Source: Allobosea sp. Root483D1
GTDB taxonomy: Bacteria > Pseudomonadota > Alphaproteobacteria > Rhizobiales > Beijerinckiaceae
Direction of reading: 5' to 3'
Assembly (NCBI RefSeq): GCF_001429505.1
Contig: NZ_LMJW01000022.1
Location: forward strand, 31,377-95,376
Length of the DNA: 64,000 bases
The position numbers and the translations under genes were made by a program. The notes beneath the pieces are model-generated. The model had not been told where the DNA came from, did not search any database, and saw only the letters and a program-made list of their open reading frames with translations. Below are positions 26,103 through 34,084 of the stretch, in pieces (the first letter of the stretch is position 1; every line of letters starts with the position of its first letter).

Positions 26103-27919
26103 GCGTTGTCCGTTTTGGCGAAGGAATGGAGGGCACCACCCGCTGCGAGCCAGGAAGCAGGCACCGGCACCGGCAGGCTCATCAGCACCTGCGCCATCGC
26201 CTTGCCCTGCGGGTCATGGCGTAGCGAGGCGATGCCGCCGCCGCCGAGCGCGCGGTGCATGACGAGGTTAAAGCCGCCGAGGCCCGGCCAGTCGAAGCGT
26301 TCGACCTTGCCCGCGACATGGTGGGCGAAGTGCCGGCCGACCGCCTCCGGCGTCAGCGCCCGGCGCAGCCAGGGCAGGAAGGCGGCATCGCGCGCGATCA
26401 CGCCGATATTGGCGATGTCGCCCTTGTCGCCGCTGCGGCCGAAGGCGAGGGCGACGAGCGGCACCTCGGCCGTCTCGCCGGTCGCGATATCCGGGACGTC
26501 CGCGGTGACAGGCGAGGGCGCATTCACCGCCGCTGCGGGGATATGTGCTGGCACCGGCAGTTTCGTCTCGCCGAGGCTGACGGTAGGCTGCAATTCGGCC
26601 TTGTCGATCAGGAAGGAGAACAGCCTGATCACCGGCTGCGGCTCGGGCCGGCCGCCGGCAAAGCCGGTCAGGCTCTGGGCCATCGCGGTCGCGGCCGGAT
26701 AGATCTCGCGGGCGAAGATCTGCAGGGCCTCCTTGGAAGGGTGGCGCACGCCGATCTTGAGCACGACCTCGCGCGTCGCCCGCGTCCGGCTCTGGGCGCC
26801 ATAGCTCGCCTCGGCGCCGAGCGTCTCGATCGAGCTTTCAGCGAAGTCGGGAAGACCGGCCTCGCGGATCAATCGGCCGCAGCGGGCGAGAACCGCCTTC
26901 GCGACCGCTTCGGCCCGCTCGGCCGCGTCGTCGCCGACGATCATCATCGTCGTCGCGCAGCGATAGCCGTCGGGATAGGTGGCGCTGACCTTGTAACTGT
27001 TCGACGGAGCCCGCCCGCGCACGCCGGAAACCCGGACGCGATCGCGGCCGGTGGCTTCCAGCTTCACCTGCGACCAATCGCAAGCGACATCCGGCAGCAT
27101 ATAGGCGGCGGGGTCGCCGACCTCGTAGACGATCTGCTCGGCGATGGTCGCCGGGCTGACGCGCCCGCCGGTTCCCTCCGGCTTGCCGACCTCGAAGCTG
27201 CCGTCGGCCCGGCAATCGGCGACGGGGAAGCCCATATCGGCCCAGTCGCCGGCGACGTCGCGCCAGTCGGTGACGATGCCGCCGGTCGCCTGCGCGCCGC
27301 ATTCGAGGATGTGGCCGGCGAGGCTCCCGGCCGAGAGCCGGTCATAGTCCTGAGGGGACCAGCCGAATTCATGGATCAGCGGGCCGAGGACCACGGCCGA
27401 GTCGACGCAGCGCCCGGTCACCACGACATCGGTGCCGGCCGCGAGCGCCGCCGCGATCGGGAAGGCGCCGAGATAGGCGTTGATGCTGGCGATCCTGTCG
27501 GGGAAGGGCGCGCCGGAGAACATCTCGCTGACACCCGCTGCACGCAGGCGCTCGGCCTCGCCCGAGAGGTCGTCGCCGGTGACGATCGCGACCTTGAGGT
27601 CGACGCCGACCTCGTTGAAGGCGGCGAGCAGCGCGTCGCGGCAGGCTTCCGGATTGACCCCGCCGGCATTGGTGACGACGCGGATGCGCTTCTCCGCGAT
27701 CTCGCGGGCGAGCGGCTTCATTACCAGCGAGACGAAGTCGGTGGCATAGCCGAGCGCCGGGTTCTTCGCCTTCATCCGGGCGAGGATCGACATGGTGATC
27801 TCGGCGAGATAGTCGAGCACGAGATAGTCGATGCCGCCGCGTTGGACGAGCTGGCGCGGCCCCTCCGGGCTGTCTCCCCAGAAGCCGGCGCCGCAGCCGA
27901 TGCGGATGCTCTCGCGCAT
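26099..27919 (-). CDS. AtuA-family protein (acyclic terpene utilization, DUF1446)
   Basis: A 606-residue protein. The N-terminal ~450 residues are the AtuA core (IRIGCGAGFWGDSPEG, LVLDYLAEITMSILARMK, VTNAGGVNPEACRDAL, TDVVVTGRCVDSAVVLGPLI). The C-terminal ~110 residues (LVALAFGRSGDKGDIANIGV) form the small AtuA-like domain that is sometimes a separate gene. AtuA is required for citronellol/geraniol use in Pseudomonas, but its reaction is, to my knowledge, unsettled. It is tightly linked to a biotin carboxylase, as in atu and related branched acyl-CoA pathways. It starts 5 bp after the enoyl-CoA hydratase. Confidence 0.87.
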
Positions 27920-27924
27920 GGCGT

Positions 27925-28716
27925 TCACCGCCCGGTCCAGGCCGGCGGACGCTTCTCGGCGAAGGCGGCGAAGCCCTCGCGCGCGTCTTCGGTTCGGGCC
28001 ATGTTCGCCAGCATGAACTGGGCGTATTCGAGCGCCGTATCGGTCGACATCTCGCGGATCTTGGCGAGGCTCTGCTTGCCCAGGCGAATGCCGGTCGGCG
28101 ATTTGTCGACGAGGCGGCCGACCAGCCATGCCGTCTTGGCGTCGAGCTCATCAGCCGGCACGGCGTAGTTGACGATCGCGCCAGCTTCCGGATCGCCCGC
28201 CTTGATGGTCTCGCCGGTGAGGCAGAGTTCCATCAGTCGGCGATAGGGCAGGACCCGCATCAGATAGGGCAGGATCATCATCGGGAAGAGCCCGACCTTG
28301 ACCTCGGTGACGCCAAGCAGGGCGTCGTCGCGCGCCACCACCAGATCGCAGGCGCAGATCAGGCCAAAGCCGCCGGCGAGCGCATGGCCGTTGACCCGCG
28401 CCACCAGCGGCAGCCGGCAGGCATCCATCCGGCGCAGCAGGCCGGCGACGTAATGGCGGGGATCGGCAGCCTCGATGGTGAAAGGCGTTCCGTCCGCATT
28501 CGGCTTGAGGTCGCCGCCGGCGCAGAAGGCCTTGTCGCCGGCTCCGGTCAGGATGATGGCGCGAACCTCAGGGACGGCTTCGGCCGCATCGAGCGCGGCC
28601 ACGATTCCCGCGGCAACCGCCTCGTTCAGGGCGTTGCGGCGGTTCTCGCGATTGATCGTGACGACCAGCGCCGCGCCCTCGCGTCGGGTGATGACCTCTT
28701 CGCTCACGGATTCCAT
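27925..28716 (-). CDS. Enoyl-CoA hydratase/isomerase family protein (AtuE/LiuC-like position)
   Basis: Crotonase-fold enzyme of 263 residues. The oxyanion-hole segment AGDKAFCAGGDLKPNADG and the GHALAGGFGLICACDLVVA motif are clear, and the acidic position in VTEVKVGLFP is present, which favours hydratase activity. First gene of the leftward operon with the AtuA-like and carboxylase genes, where it would hydrate the carboxylated enoyl-CoA. A promoter with TTGACA and an overlapping TetR-type palindrome lies 37-65 bp upstream. Substrate specificity cannot be read from the sequence. Confidence 0.88.
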   Translation of the reverse strand: MESVSEEVITRREGAALVVTINRENRRNALNEAVAAGIVAALDAAEAVPEVRAIILTGAGDKAFCAGGDLKPNADGTPFTIEAADPRHYVAGLLRRMDACRLPLVARVNGHALAGGFGLICACDLVVARDDALLGVTEVKVGLFPMMILPYLMRVLPYRRLMELCLTGETIKAGDPEAGAIVNYAVPADELDAKTAWLVGRLVDKSPTGIRLGKQSLAKIREMSTDTALEYAQFMLANMARTEDAREGFAAFAEKRPPAWTGR

Positions 28717-28752
28717 CCCTGCGCGGCTCGCTGAGGGAGCCTTTGTGCAGTA

Positions 28753-28780
28753 AATGATTTCAATTCATTTGCTGTGTCAA
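28753..28780 (-). promoter_or_regulatory. TetR-type operator and -35 element of the carboxylase operon
   Basis: On the minus strand, TTGACA (28780-28775) is followed by ATGAATTGAAATCAT, a near-palindrome covering the -10 position. Read on the + strand, positions 28753-28774 match the site before the livG operon at 18 of 22 positions (counted by eye). It sits in the 237-bp divergent region that also feeds the acyl-CoA dehydrogenase gene. Confidence 0.6.
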
Positions 28781-28953
28781 TAGGTGTGAAGCGGTGAGAA
28801 GGTGCCGGATAGCACGCAAATGGATTGTTCGATTTTGCCGCATAGGCTCACGTTGACAGTCGTTGCCGCCGCTGATGAAATACGCTCAATAAGATCAATC
28901 GAGCCGAATGGCTCGCTGCCTGCACGCTGCGTGGGGCGAGGGAGGAACTAGAC

Positions 28954-30165
28954 GTGAATGCCGTGAACGGTAGCAATCGCGCCCACGCCTTCGGGCTCGA
29001 CGAGGAGCAGAACGCGATCCTCGACGGTGCCGACCGCTATGCCCGCGCCGAGCTCTATCCGCTGTCGCAGCGCATGGACGATGAGGAGTGGTGGCCGGAC
29101 GAGGCCTTCCGCCATATCGGCGCCAGCGGCTTCCTCGGCGCGACCATCCCCGAGCAATATGGCGGGGCGGGGCTCGACCTGCTTCAGGCCGGGCTGGTGC
29201 TTCAGGGCTTCAGCCGCTGGAACCATGCGATGGCGCTGTCGGTCGTCGCCCATGACAACCTCTGCGCCAACAACATCTACCGCAACGGCAATGAGGAGCA
29301 GCGGCGCAGGTATCTGCCCGATCTCTGCTCGGGGAAAACGCTCGGCGCACTCGGCCTGACCGAGCCGGGGGCGGGTTCCGACGCGCTCGGCTCGATGCGG
29401 ACCACGGCGCGCCGCGAGGGCGACCACTACGTCCTCAACGGCAGCAAGATCTTCATCACCAACGGCCCGGTCGCCGACGTGCTCTTGGTCTACGCCAAGA
29501 CCGACAAGGAGCGCGGCGCCCACGGCATCTCCGCCTTCATCGTCGAGAAGGATTTCCCCGGCTTCAAGGTGGCGCAGAAGCTGACCAAGATGGGCTATCG
29601 CGGCAGCCAGACCGGCGAGCTGCTGTTCGAGGATTGCCGCGTCCCGGCCGCCAATCTCGTCGGCGCCGAGAATCAGGGCGTCGCCATCGTGATGAGCGGG
29701 CTCGATCTCGAGCGCGCGATGATCTCGCCGCTCTGCCTCGGCATTTCCGAGCGGGCGCTCGAGCTCTCGATCGACTACGCCAAGACGCGCAAGCAATTCG
29801 GCAAGCCGATCGGCTCGTTCCAGATGGTCCAGTCGATGCTGGCCGAGATGTATGTGCTGGTCGAGACCATGCGCAGCTTCAGCTATCGCACGCTCGCCGA
29901 GGCGGCCCCGCTCGAAGTCGGCGGCGGCGGGCGCGGCGACATCCACCGCCTGACCGCGGCCTCGGTGATGTATGCGGCGCAGGCCTGCCACGATGTCCTC
30001 GACAAGGCCGTGCAGGTCCATGGCGGCGCCGGCTATATCTGGGAATCGGAGATCAACCGGCTCTTCCGCAGCACCAAGCTGCTCGAGATCGGCGCCGGCA
30101 CCACCGAAGTCCGCAAGATGATCATCGCCGGCGAATTGCTGAAGGGGATGGAGCGTCATGGCTGA
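28954..30165 (+). CDS. Acyl-CoA dehydrogenase
   Basis: FAD enzyme of 403 residues that makes the first alpha,beta-double bond in acyl-CoA. Motifs: ALGLTEPGAGSDALGSMRT (flavin and substrate binding), GSKIFITNGPVADVLLVYAK, YAKTRKQFGKPIGSFQMVQ and the C-terminal QVHGGAGYIWESEINRLFRS region, in which the catalytic Glu position is held by the E of WESE. The pattern is closest to isovaleryl-/citronellyl-type dehydrogenases. The GTG start follows GGAGGAA. Divergent from the carboxylase operon, so the two arms together could run dehydrogenation, carboxylation and hydration of a branched substrate. Confidence 0.9.
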   Translation: MNAVNGSNRAHAFGLDEEQNAILDGADRYARAELYPLSQRMDDEEWWPDEAFRHIGASGFLGATIPEQYGGAGLDLLQAGLVLQGFSRWNHAMALSVVAHDNLCANNIYRNGNEEQRRRYLPDLCSGKTLGALGLTEPGAGSDALGSMRTTARREGDHYVLNGSKIFITNGPVADVLLVYAKTDKERGAHGISAFIVEKDFPGFKVAQKLTKMGYRGSQTGELLFEDCRVPAANLVGAENQGVAIVMSGLDLERAMISPLCLGISERALELSIDYAKTRKQFGKPIGSFQMVQSMLAEMYVLVETMRSFSYRTLAEAAPLEVGGGGRGDIHRLTAASVMYAAQACHDVLDKAVQVHGGAGYIWESEINRLFRSTKLLEIGAGTTEVRKMIIAGELLKGMERHG

Positions 30166-31045
30166 GGAGGCCGCCGAACCCCGCGAGCTCGGGCTGGAGG
30201 ATGCCGATCTCGCCCGGCTGCCGACGGTCTATGCGGCCGACGCCTTCGCCGGGCGGACCATTCTGATCTCCGGCGGTGCCGGCGGCATCGGCCGTGCCAC
30301 CGCCTGGCTGCTCGGCCGGCTTGGCGCGCAGGTGATCATCGCCGGGCGCGACGAGGGCAAGCTGGAGGCGGCAGCCGAGGCGATGCGCGCCGCCGGGCTG
30401 AAGGTGGCCGCGAAGACAGTGAACGTCCGCGACCCGACAACGATCACGGCGCTGCACGACTGGATCGCGGCGGAGTTCGGCGGCATCGACATCCTGGTCA
30501 ACAGCGCCGGCGGCCAGTTCCCGCAGGCCGCGATCGACTTTTCGGTGAAGGGCTGGAACGCCGTCGTCGACACCAATCTCAACGGCACCTGGTACATGAT
30601 GCAGGAGGCCGCGCGACGCTGGCGCGATGCCAAGCGGCCGGGCAGCATCGTCTCGATCGTGGTGGTGACGCGTCAGGGGCTGCACGGCGTCGCGCATACG
30701 ATTGCTGCGCGCGCCGGTGTGGTCGGCCTGACCCAGGCGCTGGCGGTGGAATGGGCGCCGCTCGACATCAGGGTGAACTGCATCGCGCCGGGCGCGATCG
30801 AGACGCCGGGCTGGCGCGTCTACGATCCGCAGGTGGTCAAGGCCTATCCGCGCTCCAACCCGATGATGCGCACGGCGACGACCTGGGAGGTGGCGGAGGC
30901 CTGCGCCTATCTCTGCGGACCGGCGGCGGCCTATGTCACCGGCGAGGTGCTCAACGTCGCCGGCGGCGGACAGCTCTGGGGCGAGACCTGGACGATCCCG
31001 CGCCCCGAATTCTTCGATGGCCCCGGTAGTCGCGGTGGCGAGTAG
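30158..31045 (+). CDS. SDR-family protein, 2,4-dienoyl-CoA reductase-like, with altered active site
   Basis: A 295-residue SDR with an N-terminal extension of about 30 residues before the NADP-binding ISGGAGGIGRA (37-47). NSAGGQFPQAAIDFSVKGWN and the C-terminal NVAGGGQLWGE segment resemble 2,4-dienoyl-CoA reductases and the AtuB/AtuG reductases. At the YxxxK site it reads TIAAR: Thr181 replaces Tyr and Arg185 replaces Lys. Dienoyl-CoA reductases also lack the usual Tyr here but keep the Lys, so the Arg is unusual. It overlaps the dehydrogenase by 8 bp, so the two are co-translated. Confidence 0.83.
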   Translation: MAEEAAEPRELGLEDADLARLPTVYAADAFAGRTILISGGAGGIGRATAWLLGRLGAQVIIAGRDEGKLEAAAEAMRAAGLKVAAKTVNVRDPTTITALHDWIAAEFGGIDILVNSAGGQFPQAAIDFSVKGWNAVVDTNLNGTWYMMQEAARRWRDAKRPGSIVSIVVVTRQGLHGVAHTIAARAGVVGLTQALAVEWAPLDIRVNCIAPGAIETPGWRVYDPQVVKAYPRSNPMMRTATTWEVAEACAYLCGPAAAYVTGEVLNVAGGGQLWGETWTIPRPEFFDGPGSRGGE

Positions 31046-31054
31046 GCGATGATC

Positions 31055-31789
31055 TCAGCGTGGCCGGCTGGAAGAGGACTTCGCTGGAGCGATCCCGGCC
31101 GCCGCCTCAAGCCGCGCCGTCGCGGTTTCCAGCCGGGCGACCACGCTTTCCATCGGCGAGGCCGGCTCACTGCCGAGCGCCAGGCCGTGATGGACCAGAT
31201 TGGTGATCGCGTCCGCCATCTCGGCCGGGTCGAAGTCGCCTTCGCCGCGCAAGAAGGCCCAGGTGCGATGCTCGATGCAGCCGAAGACCAGGTCGCGCAC
31301 CAGGTTCGGCGAGCTCTCGGGCCGCAGTTCCCCCGCGGCGATGCCCGCCTTCACCACGTCGACCAGGCGATGGGTGTAGGCGCGGTTCAGCTCGAACAGA
31401 TGCGAGCCGCGATAGTCCGGCGCCGGCCGGATCTCCTGGAACATCAGGCGCGACAGCGCCGGGTCGCGATGGATCGAGGTGAGGTGGGTGTAGACGATGA
31501 AGCGGATCTGGTTCCAGCTGCCGCGCACTGCGGCGAACTGCTCGGCATCGTCGCGCAGCATCTCCTCGAACCAGTGCTCGACGACCTTGACCAGCAATTC
31601 GCGCTTGTTGGCGAAGAACCGGTAGATGCTGCCCTCGACCACGCCGGCGCGCAGCGCGATGTCGGTGATCAGTGCGTCGTTGTAGCCCTTCTCGACGAAC
31701 ACCTGCTTGGCCGCGGCCATGATGTCGGAGATGCGCCGCTCGGGCGGAAGCCGGTTGACCTGTCGCTTCAGGGCGCTGCGTGGTGGCAT
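31055..31789 (-). CDS. TetR/AcrR-family regulator, likely controller of the acyl-CoA region
   Basis: A 244-residue regulator. The helix-turn-helix is plain (ISDIMAAAKQVFVEKGYNDA, then IALRAGVVEGSIYRFFANK, residues about 20-65), followed by a ligand-binding domain. It converges on the SDR gene. The ATG (MPPRSALKRQ) was chosen because further upstream sequence is arginine-rich and not homologous. Three near-identical palindromes lie before this gene, before the carboxylase/dehydrogenase divergent pair and before the Liv-type operon. This makes it the natural repressor of all of them, probably released by an acyl-CoA. Confidence 0.87.
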   Translation of the reverse strand: MPPRSALKRQVNRLPPERRISDIMAAAKQVFVEKGYNDALITDIALRAGVVEGSIYRFFANKRELLVKVVEHWFEEMLRDDAEQFAAVRGSWNQIRFIVYTHLTSIHRDPALSRLMFQEIRPAPDYRGSHLFELNRAYTHRLVDVVKAGIAAGELRPESSPNLVRDLVFGCIEHRTWAFLRGEGDFDPAEMADAITNLVHHGLALGSEPASPMESVVARLETATARLEAAAGIAPAKSSSSRPR

Positions 31790-31866
31790 CGATGATCCTT
31801 GCTGAGGCACAGCGCGGGAGCGCTGCGGTCGCTTTCCGGCGGCAGCTACGTCCGGACGGGACAGCG

Positions 31867-31888
31867 GCGCTAATAAATACCATTCATC
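31867..31888 (-). promoter_or_regulatory. TetR-type operator upstream of tetR and the nitronate monooxygenase
   Basis: On the minus strand the core is ATGAATGGTATTTAT, matching the livG-operon site at 19 of 22 positions (counted by eye). It lies about 80 bp before the tetR start and about 95 bp before the oppositely oriented monooxygenase start, so it could serve autoregulation and that gene too. Confidence 0.58.
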
Positions 31889-31982
31889 ATCGTCGCATTC
31901 CGCGCAAGAGCGTGGCCGCAAGCGGCGCTTTGCGGGATGGCCGCTCGTGCGGAGTCGAGCGCGTTCTTTAGGGGAGGGGTCC

Positions 31983-32945
31983 TTGCCGTTGCCTGCCGCT
32001 TTCGCCGGACGCCTGCGCGTCCCCGTCATCGCCGCGCCGATGTTCCTGATCTCGGGGCCGGATCTCGTCGTTTCCTGCTGCCGCAACGGCGTCGTCGGCA
32101 GCTTTCCGGCGCTCAATCAGCGCACGACGGAAGGATTTGCTGACTGGCTCGACGAGATCGCCGGGCGGCTCGGCGATGCGGGCGATGTCGCGCCGTTCGG
32201 CGTCAATCTTGTGGTTCATCGCAGCAATCCGCGGCTGGATGCCGATTTAGCCGTCGTCATCGACCGCAAGGTGCCGCTGGTCATCACCTCGCTCGGCCTC
32301 AACCGCGATCTGATCAAGGCGGTGCAGAGCTATGGCGGTCTCGTCTTCCACGACGTGACGACGCTTGCCTTCGCGGCCAAGGCGGCCGACGCCGGTGTCG
32401 ACGGGCTGATCGCCGTCTCGGCCGGAGCCGGCGGCCATGCCGGCCCGCTCAACCCCTTTGCTGCGCTGGCCGATATCCGTCGCATCTTCGATGGCGCGCT
32501 CGTGCTCGGCGGAGCGTTGAGCAATGGCGCGCAGGTCGCGGCAGCGATGATGGCAGGCGCCGACATGGCCTATCTCGGCACCCGTTTCATGGCGACGCGG
32601 GAAAGCATGGCGCCCGAAGCACTACGCGCCATGCTGCTCGACGCGTCCGCCAACGACATCGTCTACACCCCGGCGATCAGCGGCGTGCACGGCAATTTCC
32701 TCAGACCCAGCATCCTGGCGGCGGGACGCGATCCCGACGACCTCAGCAAGCCGGCGAGCTATGATTTCGGCACGGCCGAGGCCAAGGCCTGGCGCGACAT
32801 CTGGGCGGCGGGGCAAGGCGTTGGCGCGATCGATGACTTGCCTGCGACTGCCGAACTCTGTCGGCGGCTGGCCGATGAATATGAGACGGCTCTGGCCGGC
32901 GCGTCGCGCCTGTCATGCCGGGCTGCTGTCGAGGCGGTCGGCTGA
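31983..32945 (+). CDS. Nitronate monooxygenase family protein (second copy)
   Basis: FMN-binding TIM-barrel protein of 320 residues, distinct from the copy at 16 kb. It shows the N-terminal VPVIAAPMFLISGP, VSAGAGGHAGPLNPFA, GALVLGGALSNGAQVAAAM and MAYLGTRFMATRESMAP, a pattern common in oxidoreductases of acyl-CoA clusters, where the family may reduce or oxidise enoyl substrates. A TTG start is proposed because GGGGAGGGG lies 3-11 bp before it. An upstream GTG gives a poorer N-terminus. Divergent from tetR and close to its operator. Confidence 0.82.
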   Translation: MPLPAAFAGRLRVPVIAAPMFLISGPDLVVSCCRNGVVGSFPALNQRTTEGFADWLDEIAGRLGDAGDVAPFGVNLVVHRSNPRLDADLAVVIDRKVPLVITSLGLNRDLIKAVQSYGGLVFHDVTTLAFAAKAADAGVDGLIAVSAGAGGHAGPLNPFAALADIRRIFDGALVLGGALSNGAQVAAAMMAGADMAYLGTRFMATRESMAPEALRAMLLDASANDIVYTPAISGVHGNFLRPSILAAGRDPDDLSKPASYDFGTAEAKAWRDIWAAGQGVGAIDDLPATAELCRRLADEYETALAGASRLSCRAAVEAVG

Positions 32946-33051
32946 GCCCGGTTCATTGGTCGCTAGCCTGGGTGCGCGATGGCGCGTCGCCAGGTCGGCC
33001 GGTGCAAAAAATCACAGCTGCCAATGGCGCTGAAGCAGGGGCTCTGAAGAG

Positions 33052-33085
33052 TTGACAGCACAAGATGAATTGTATTCATTAGCTG
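33052..33085 (+). promoter_or_regulatory. Promoter and TetR-type operator of the Liv-type operon
   Basis: TTGACA (33052-33057) is followed by ATGAATTGTATTCAT, a perfect 6-bp inverted repeat with a 3-nt centre covering the -10 region, then TAGCTGC. The arrangement is the same as in the carboxylase-operon promoter. Binding there would block RNA polymerase directly. Confidence 0.65.
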
Positions 33086-33138
33086 CATCGAGCTGACGCT
33101 TAGACAGACAACAAACCAGCGCAGCCGGGGAGGACATC

Positions 33139-33252
33139 GTGGGAGAAGACGCCGTTCATCCGGCGGCGCCGCACGTGCGCCGGGTACCCGTCAATGCTGT
33201 GGCAGCGATCGCCGGCCGCAGCGTCCGGATGGCGGGCGCTTCGGATGAATGA
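33139..33252 (+). CDS. Possible 37-residue leader ORF coupled to livG
   Basis: A GTG-initiated frame preceded by a strong ribosome site (GGGGAGGA). It runs 37 codons and stops 8 bp past the ATG of the ATPase gene, in another frame. The peptide (VGEDAVHPAAPHVRRVPVNA...) is alanine- and valine-rich and I do not recognise it. It could be a translational coupler for livG or simply chance. The strong ribosome site is the main reason to list it. Confidence 0.35.
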   Translation: MGEDAVHPAAPHVRRVPVNAVAAIAGRSVRMAGASDE

Positions 33253-34084
33253 CGCTCAATACCGTTCCGTCGCGAGCGTGGCCGACGCGCCCGTCGCGCT
33301 CTCCTGTACCGGGATCGAGCGCAGCTTCGGCGGCCTGCGTGCGCTGAAGGGCGTCTCTCTCGACGTCCGCAAGGGCGAGATTCTCGGCCTCGTCGGTCCG
33401 AACGGCTCCGGCAAGACCACCATGGTCAACGTGATCACCGGCTTCTACCCGCCCAATGCCGGCAAGGTGACCCTGTTCGGCGAGGACATCACGGCGCAAA
33501 AGCCGCATCGCATCGCCGCCCGCGGCGTCGCCCGCACCTTCCAGAACCTCGCTCTGTTCAAGGGCATGAGCGTTCTCGACAACATCCTGATCGGCCGGCA
33601 CACCCACATGAAGCCGAGCGCGCTCGGGGCCTTGTTCTATTGGTGGTGGGCTGAGCGCGAGGAGCTGGCGCACCGGCGCATCGTCGAAGAGACCATCGAG
33701 TTCATGCAGCTCCAGGATATCCGCGACGAGCCGGTCGAGGTCATCCCGCTCGGCCTGCAGAAACGGGTCGAGCTGGCCCGCGCCCTCGTTGCGGAGCCGC
33801 GCCTGCTGATCCTGGACGAGCCGATGGCCGGCATGAACCAGGAGGAGAAGGAATACATCGCCCGCTTCATCCTCGACGCGCAGGAGGCGCGCGGCGTCAC
33901 CATCCTGATCATCGAGCACCACATGGATGTGGTCACCTCGATCTGCGACCGCGTCGTCGTGCTGAGCTATGGCGAGGTGATCTCGGAGGGCGAGCCGCAG
34001 GCGGCGATCTCGCATCCGAGCGTGGTCAGTGCCTATCTCGGCGAGCGCGCCGCCAAGCGCCATCAGGCCGGGGCCGCGACATGA
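33245..34084 (+). CDS. Branched-chain-type ABC transporter ATPase (LivG-like)
   Basis: ATP-binding subunit of 279 residues. Walker A is GPNGSGKTT, Walker B is LLILDEPMAGM, the Q-loop is FQNLALF and the switch His is in IIEHHMDVV. The signature segment reads PLGLQKRVELARAL, a degenerate LSGGQ typical of some LivG proteins. It is the first full gene of an operon with acyl-CoA synthetase, two permeases, a binding protein and LivF. The chosen ATG overlaps the possible leader ORF. An earlier in-frame ATG would start 17 codons upstream. Confidence 0.9.
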   Translation: MNDAQYRSVASVADAPVALSCTGIERSFGGLRALKGVSLDVRKGEILGLVGPNGSGKTTMVNVITGFYPPNAGKVTLFGEDITAQKPHRIAARGVARTFQNLALFKGMSVLDNILIGRHTHMKPSALGALFYWWWAEREELAHRRIVEETIEFMQLQDIRDEPVEVIPLGLQKRVELARALVAEPRLLILDEPMAGMNQEEKEYIARFILDAQEARGVTILIIEHHMDVVTSICDRVVVLSYGEVISEGEPQAAISHPSVVSAYLGERAAKRHQAGAAT

